Of a DNA stretch of 8,681 nt, positions 5,705-8,681 are shown piece after piece. The stretch spans positions 1-8,681 of the forward strand of contig DFTJ01000016.1 in NCBI GenBank assembly GCA_002381485.1, written 5' to 3'. Under the pieces are notes generated by a model. It worked only from the letters and a program-made list of their open reading frames with translations, made no database searches and was not told where the DNA came from. The position numbers and the translations under genes were made by a program. The DNA comes from Candidatus Saccharibacteria bacterium UBA4215 (lineage in GTDB: Bacteria > Patescibacteriota > Saccharimonadia > Saccharimonadales > Saccharimonadaceae). Positions within the stretch are counted from its first letter, which is position 1. Every line of letters begins with the position of its first letter.

Positions 5705-7192
5705 TTATGCCTTTGGAGCGTGCGGGTCAGCAGTGTGTAGGTATAGCTTCGGGAAAGACACGCCTTCATCCGGCTGCACAACACCCGAATCGAATAGTTT
5801 GTGGATCCGCTCTGCGGTCTGCGGCAAGAATGGCACCAGAAGGTCGCCAATTTGCAGTAATGCGCCAGCACAATGAGCCAAAATCTCAGCCAAGTGAGGT
5901 TCGGCTTCGGCGTCCTTGCCAATCTCCTTTGCGACCTCCCATGGCTTAACGTTATCTATGTACTGATTCAGGCTTCGAACCATATTCCACACTTCGTCCA
6001 TCGCCTTGTTGAATTCAAGCTTCTCCATTGATTCATGGTACAAAGACATATCATGTTCGGCTTGTTCGGATTCGCCAATAACACCTGCTTGATATTTAAC
6101 GATCATGCTCGCCACACGCTGAATCAAATTACCCAGATCGTTCGCAAGCTCACCGTTATAGGCTGCTTCAAATTTTTCCCAGGTAAAATCACCGTCGTCT
6201 AGCGTTGGGATATGACGAGAGAAATAATAGCGAAAGGCATCAATGCCATACTCATTAATAATTTGCACCGGGTCAACCACATTACCGACTGATTTGCTCA
6301 TCTTGGCACCCCCGACGATGACATGCCCGTGGACAAGCAGTCGCTTTGGCAACTGAAGGCCAAGACCTAGCAAAATTGCTGGCCAAATTCCGGCATGAAA
6401 ACGCAAGATATCTTTGCCAATCACCTGAACATCTGCCGGCCAGTATTCTTGCCACCCTTCACGGTCAGGATAACCAAGGACCGTAATATAATTCGACAAC
6501 GCGTCGAGCCAGACATACATCACTTGGTCAGGATCGTTCGGCACAGGCACACCCCAGCTCAAGCTCTTACGCGGCCGAGAGATGCTGACGTCCTGTACGC
6601 CATCCTTTATGAGTTCCAAAAACTCTTTTTTTCGATACTCCGGCACAATCTGCATCGTACCATCCTGAATTGCTGTACGGATCTGATCAGTAAACGCGCT
6701 GGCTTTTAGGTAGTAATTTTCTTCCTGAACACGCTCGAATGGCTTCTGGTGATCCGGGCAATTACCGCTAAATCCTTGAACTTCTTTATCAGTAAAGAAT
6801 GCTTCGTGGCCGACACAATACCAGCCGTCATAGGTGCTTTTGTAGATATATGGCTGCAATTTTTGCCAGATATATTGTACTGCCGAAATATGGTGTGGGT
6901 CGGTTGTCCGGATAAAATCGGTTGAACTTGCGGCAAGTTGAGCCATCAAGTTTTTGAAATTAAGATGGTACGTATCCACGTAGGCCTGAGGAGTAATACC
7001 TTCTTCGGCCGCTTTTTGACTTATCTTGTTACCATGCTCATCAGTGCCGAGCTGGAAGCGCACTTCATGACCCTGCTGCTTCTGATAGCGGGTCCAAATA
7101 TCAGCAAGCAGAAAATCGAGTGCATTTCCAATGTGGGGCGTGCCGTTCACGTAAGGAATAGCGGATGCAATATAGAGTTTTTTAGTATCCAT
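5705..7192 (-). CDS. metG: Methionyl-tRNA synthetase
   Basis: Charges initiator and elongator tRNA-Met in the cytoplasm. The 495-residue class I enzyme has the HIGH-type motif PHIGNAL (19-25), the LGTDEHG substrate loop (48-54), the insertion domain, MYVWLDALSNY (225-235), VIGKDILRFH (257-266), the KMSKS motif AKMSKSVGN (296-304), and an alpha-helical anticodon-binding domain (about 340-470) with VKPWEV (415-420). The C-terminal tRNA-binding (Trbp111-like) domain of longer bacterial MetRS is absent; the protein ends soon after the helical domain. The zinc knuckle appears as C126-x2-H129 and C145-x2-H148, with a His in place of one Cys of the single-knuckle type. The ATG at 7192 matches the family start and has no Shine-Dalgarno; a -10 box ends 8 nt upstream. 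It leads a unit with tatD and the unknown gene. Confidence 0.97.
   Translation of the reverse strand: MDTKKLYIASAIPYVNGTPHIGNALDFLLADIWTRYQKQQGHEVRFQLGTDEHGNKISQKAAEEGITPQAYVDTYHLNFKNLMAQLAASSTDFIRTTDPHHISAVQYIWQKLQPYIYKSTYDGWYCVGHEAFFTDKEVQGFSGNCPDHQKPFERVQEENYYLKASAFTDQIRTAIQDGTMQIVPEYRKKEFLELIKDGVQDVSISRPRKSLSWGVPVPNDPDQVMYVWLDALSNYITVLGYPDREGWQEYWPADVQVIGKDILRFHAGIWPAILLGLGLQLPKRLLVHGHVIVGGAKMSKSVGNVVDPVQIINEYGIDAFRYYFSRHIPTLDDGDFTWEKFEAAYNGELANDLGNLIQRVASMIVKYQAGVIGESEQAEHDMSLYHESMEKLEFNKAMDEVWNMVRSLNQYIDNVKPWEVAKEIGKDAEAEPHLAEILAHCAGALLQIGDLLVPFLPQTAERIHKLFDSGVVQPDEGVSFPKLYLHTADPHAPKA
5710..5714 (-). promoter_or_regulatory. Shine-Dalgarno site of tatD
   Basis: AAAGG on the minus strand, 8 nt before the tatD ATG and inside the last codons of metG. 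It supports the chosen start and contrasts with metG itself, which has no such site. Confidence 0.6.
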
Positions 7193-7200
7193 TTATGACT

Positions 7201-7209
7201 ATTGTAACA
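7201..7209 (-). promoter_or_regulatory. Extended -10 promoter of metG
   Basis: The minus strand reads TGT-TACAAT, an extended -10 element with 5 of 6 matches, inside the 28-base gap after the propeller-pilin stop. Eight bases (AGTCATAA) precede the ATG, predicting a leader of 0-2 bases. The -35 position holds TGGTGA, only 3 of 6. There is no room for a T-box or other leader riboswitch. Confidence 0.55.
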
Positions 7210-7220
7210 GATACCAGCTG

Positions 7221-8534
7221 CTACTCACCAAACTGGCCGGTGTAGATAGGCCCGCCAAGTAGCCCGACGACAATGCTTGATCCATTACTTGATGACGCCA
7301 GCGCACCGTTACATACCGTCTCAACAAAGTCATGCTCTACCCACGCCGCTCCAGCGTCTATACTCGTGAACAGTGACACCGTACCACCAGTTCGAGCTGA
7401 CGCCGCGAGTTTACTGCCATCACTTGAGGCGGTGAGCCCGTTACAATAGCCGAAGCCAACTGTCGTATCAGTCCACGTTGCCCCCGCGTCTGCCGACACA
7501 AGAATGCTTCCGTTTTGCGGGTAGACGGCAATGTTCTGACCGTCGTCAGAAATAGTAATATCGCCCCAGCTGCTTGTCCCCGCCTGAGTCAACGCAGACC
7601 AGCTTGCACCGCCGTCATCCGAGTAGTGAATATTACCCCCGTTGCGCGACCCTGCCACAAACGTGCCATCGGTACTCGTTGCAAGGGATATCCACGAAGA
7701 ACCAGCAAACGGCACGCTCATCTGCGACCAGCTTGCACCGCCATTAGTCGACTTGTAAATGTATATCGTTCCGGCATAGATAGTTGAGCCATCACCGGAA
7801 ACAGTGACCGACTCCCAGTAATTTGGGCTTCCGCCAAGAGTCCACGTATCTCCGCTATCGGTCGATACAGACACTTGTCCGTAGAATGATGCGGCAATAA
7901 CAGCTCCATCATCCGACATCGATATGTCGGTCCAGCTTCGGGCTCCCGAAGCAGTCTTCTCCTCCCAAGTTGCACCACCATCTGATGATGTGTATATGTA
8001 ACCGTCACTAACGGCAGCAGCAATGAAAGTGCCATCACTCGACATTGCAGCCGCTGCCCAATCCCGTTCGCCAGCCGCGGTGCGCTCCGTAAACGTGAGG
8101 GTGTCAAAAGAAGGCCCAGGCACGTCTGCGAGCGCTGCACTCGATGGGCTTAATGTGTCGCAGGCCCCGTCGCTCGACTCTTTAATAAGTGCCTCTGCGA
8201 GCGTAGGGTGGTTTGAAGCGGGATTAAAGCCACGAATACAGTAATCGACATTATTCGCCACTACATCAATAGTGTTGCCGGACGAGGGAGTGAAGCCTAA
8301 GTCCTCGTCGATACCGTCAGGTGAGTACCAGGCCTTGCCGCCTGTTTGATTATCGAGCGCGTAATCAGTCTGTAAAGTCGCTACTTTCTCTAAATCAGAT
8401 AAAATCGCGTTATCGTTTGCGCGCTGCGTCACCCCATTATATGCAACGACTGTAATAACGGCCAAGATGCCGATCACCGTAATGACAATAATAAGTTCAG
8501 TTATCGTAAAGGCGGCATTTTTTAGATGTTTCAT
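7221..8534 (-). CDS. Type IV pilin-like protein with C-terminal seven-bladed Asp-box beta-propeller
   Basis: A 437-residue prepilin-like protein. The leader MKHLKNA-A would be cut before FTITE (Phe +1, Glu +5); residue -1 is Ala8 rather than the usual Gly. A hydrophobic helix (9-32) and a short pilin stem and head with C99 and C125 follow. Residues about 143-437 hold a repeat of roughly 38-44 residues: an S-W/Y-x-x-I/A-x-x-S-x-DG core strand, then a strand ending in an Asp box, S-x-D-x-G-x-x-W. Six Asp boxes are visible: 183-190, 224-231, 262-269 (Asn in place of Asp), 305-312, 347-354 and 391-398. A seventh blade (about 407-437) lacks its box and outer strand. The segment TFTERTAAGERDW (147-159) resembles an inter-blade strand and could close the ring. 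Such propellers (sortilin, sialidase, YCF48-like) often bind ligands. No sialidase RIP motif is seen, so a binding or adhesin role is inferred. Confidence 0.9.
   Translation of the reverse strand: MKHLKNAAFTITELIIVITVIGILAVITVVAYNGVTQRANDNAILSDLEKVATLQTDYALDNQTGGKAWYSPDGIDEDLGFTPSSGNTIDVVANNVDYCIRGFNPASNHPTLAEALIKESSDGACDTLSPSSAALADVPGPSFDTLTFTERTAAGERDWAAAAMSSDGTFIAAAVSDGYIYTSSDGGATWEEKTASGARSWTDISMSDDGAVIAASFYGQVSVSTDSGDTWTLGGSPNYWESVTVSGDGSTIYAGTIYIYKSTNGGASWSQMSVPFAGSSWISLATSTDGTFVAGSRNGGNIHYSDDGGASWSALTQAGTSSWGDITISDDGQNIAVYPQNGSILVSADAGATWTDTTVGFGYCNGLTASSDGSKLAASARTGGTVSLFTSIDAGAAWVEHDFVETVCNGALASSSNGSSIVVGLLGGPIYTGQFGE
7597..7742 (-). repeat. Exact 17-base direct repeat inside the propeller-pilin gene
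   Basis: GACCAGCTTGCACCGCC (plus strand) occurs at 7597-7613 and again at 7726-7742, exactly 129 bases (43 codons) apart. It encodes the GGASW core of the third and fourth Asp boxes. The other blades are related in protein but diverged in DNA. The repeat reflects blade duplication and could allow recombination in register. Confidence 0.8.
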
Positions 8535-8543
8535 GTTGGTGCT

Positions 8544-8572
8544 AGTGTAGCATAAGCACTATAGGTCGACAA
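8544..8572 (-). promoter_or_regulatory. Promoter of the propeller-pilin gene
   Basis: The minus strand shows TTGTCG (8572-8567; 4 of 6 to TTGACA), a 17-base spacer ending in TGC, then TACACT (8549-8544; 4 of 6 to TATAAT with an extended TG). The -35 box lies in the last codons of rsmA and the -10 box just after its stop. Nine bases (AGCACCAAC) separate the -10 box from the ATG, giving a leader of about 3 bases and no Shine-Dalgarno. Confidence 0.55.
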
Positions 8573-8681
8573 TTTGCATAATCGAGCGCCACTCTTCAAT
8601 AGAAAGATCTTCGGCGCGGCGATTTGCGTCAATGTCTTTTTCCGCCAGAAAGCTGTCGACCCGCTCCTTAGAGAGATGAAG
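8559..8681 (-). CDS. rsmA: 16S rRNA dimethyladenosine transferase RsmA/KsgA, C-terminal end (partial)
   Basis: Only the last 40 residues and the TAG stop are inside the window. The visible part, with SKERVDSFLAEKDID followed by NRRAEDLSIEEWRSIMQIV, matches the C-terminal helical domain of KsgA/RsmA, whose usual end is a run like gID-x-x-xRAEeLSleeW/F-x-x-LAN. The full enzyme dimethylates two adjacent adenosines near the 3' end of 16S rRNA during small-subunit maturation. Because only a short tail is present, other members of the same methyltransferase group cannot be strictly excluded. Its presence upstream of metG and tatD recalls the metG-tatD-rnmV-rsmA cluster of other bacteria, here in a different order. 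Confidence 0.75.
   Translation of the reverse strand, partial: LHLSKERVDSFLAEKDIDANRRAEDLSIEEWRSIMQIVDL

Noticed and set aside
7193..7220. Leader riboswitch or T-box before metG
   Set aside because: The whole gap is 28 bases and holds a -10 box; no room for a structured leader.
7224..8108. Sialidase or other glycoside hydrolase activity for the propeller
   Set aside because: Asp boxes alone mark the fold. The arginine triad and RIP motif of sialidases are not visible, so no enzymatic claim is made.
28..8244. Open frames on the plus strand and in alternative minus-strand frames
   Set aside because: All lie within clearly coding minus-strand genes, have unlikely composition and no recognisable domains; they are shadows of the real genes.
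1..8681. CRISPR array, tRNA or rRNA genes, insertion sequence
   Set aside because: No regularly spaced repeats outside the propeller gene, no terminal inverted repeats or transposase, and all gaps between genes are too short for a tRNA.

Overview
The window reads as a compact, gene-dense bacterial segment with every supported gene on the minus strand, so transcription runs from right to left. Ten protein genes fill it almost completely: the largest gap between genes is about 56 bases, and no RNA gene, CRISPR array, insertion sequence or origin is visible. Base composition looks near 48-50% GC, and TGA is used as a real stop. Small operons, tiny gaps, PilA-like pilins with large exported domains and the style of the tRNA synthetases suggest a Patescibacteria/CPR organism, most likely Candidatus Saccharibacteria. 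That assignment is inference and was not tested by any search.

In transcription order the window holds: the last 40 codons of rsmA (16S rRNA dimethyltransferase); a prepilin-like protein whose exported part is a predicted seven-bladed Asp-box beta-propeller; metG; a TatD-family metal hydrolase; an unrecognised 193-residue protein; a class V cysteine desulfurase; a membrane-anchored YdcF/SanA-like (DUF218) protein; mnmA (tRNA 2-thiouridylase); a second prepilin-like protein ending in a putative Ig domain (He_PIG type); and the first 224 codons of alaS.

The genes fall into short transcription units. metG and tatD are separated by 3 nt, with the unknown gene 33 nt further on. The cysteine desulfurase, YdcF-like and mnmA genes overlap end to end (TAATG, then ATGA), which suggests one translationally coupled unit. 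It pairs the enzyme that mobilises sulfur from cysteine with the enzyme that puts that sulfur into tRNA U34. Most of the window is therefore translation machinery: MetRS, AlaRS, tRNA thiolation and rRNA methylation.

The accessory content is the two single-gene pilin units. Each sits directly upstream of an aminoacyl-tRNA synthetase gene and each has its own promoter. They look like minor pilins or pseudopilins carrying binding domains and are the most unusual part of the window.

A regulatory pattern recurs. Four unit-leading genes (alaS, cysteine desulfurase, metG, propeller-pilin) have a TGn-TANANT extended -10 box ending only 7-9 nt before the start codon. The fifth, the Ig-pilin, has a similar box at 10 nt. 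This predicts leaderless or nearly leaderless mRNAs. The internal genes mnmA and tatD instead have ordinary Shine-Dalgarno sequences.
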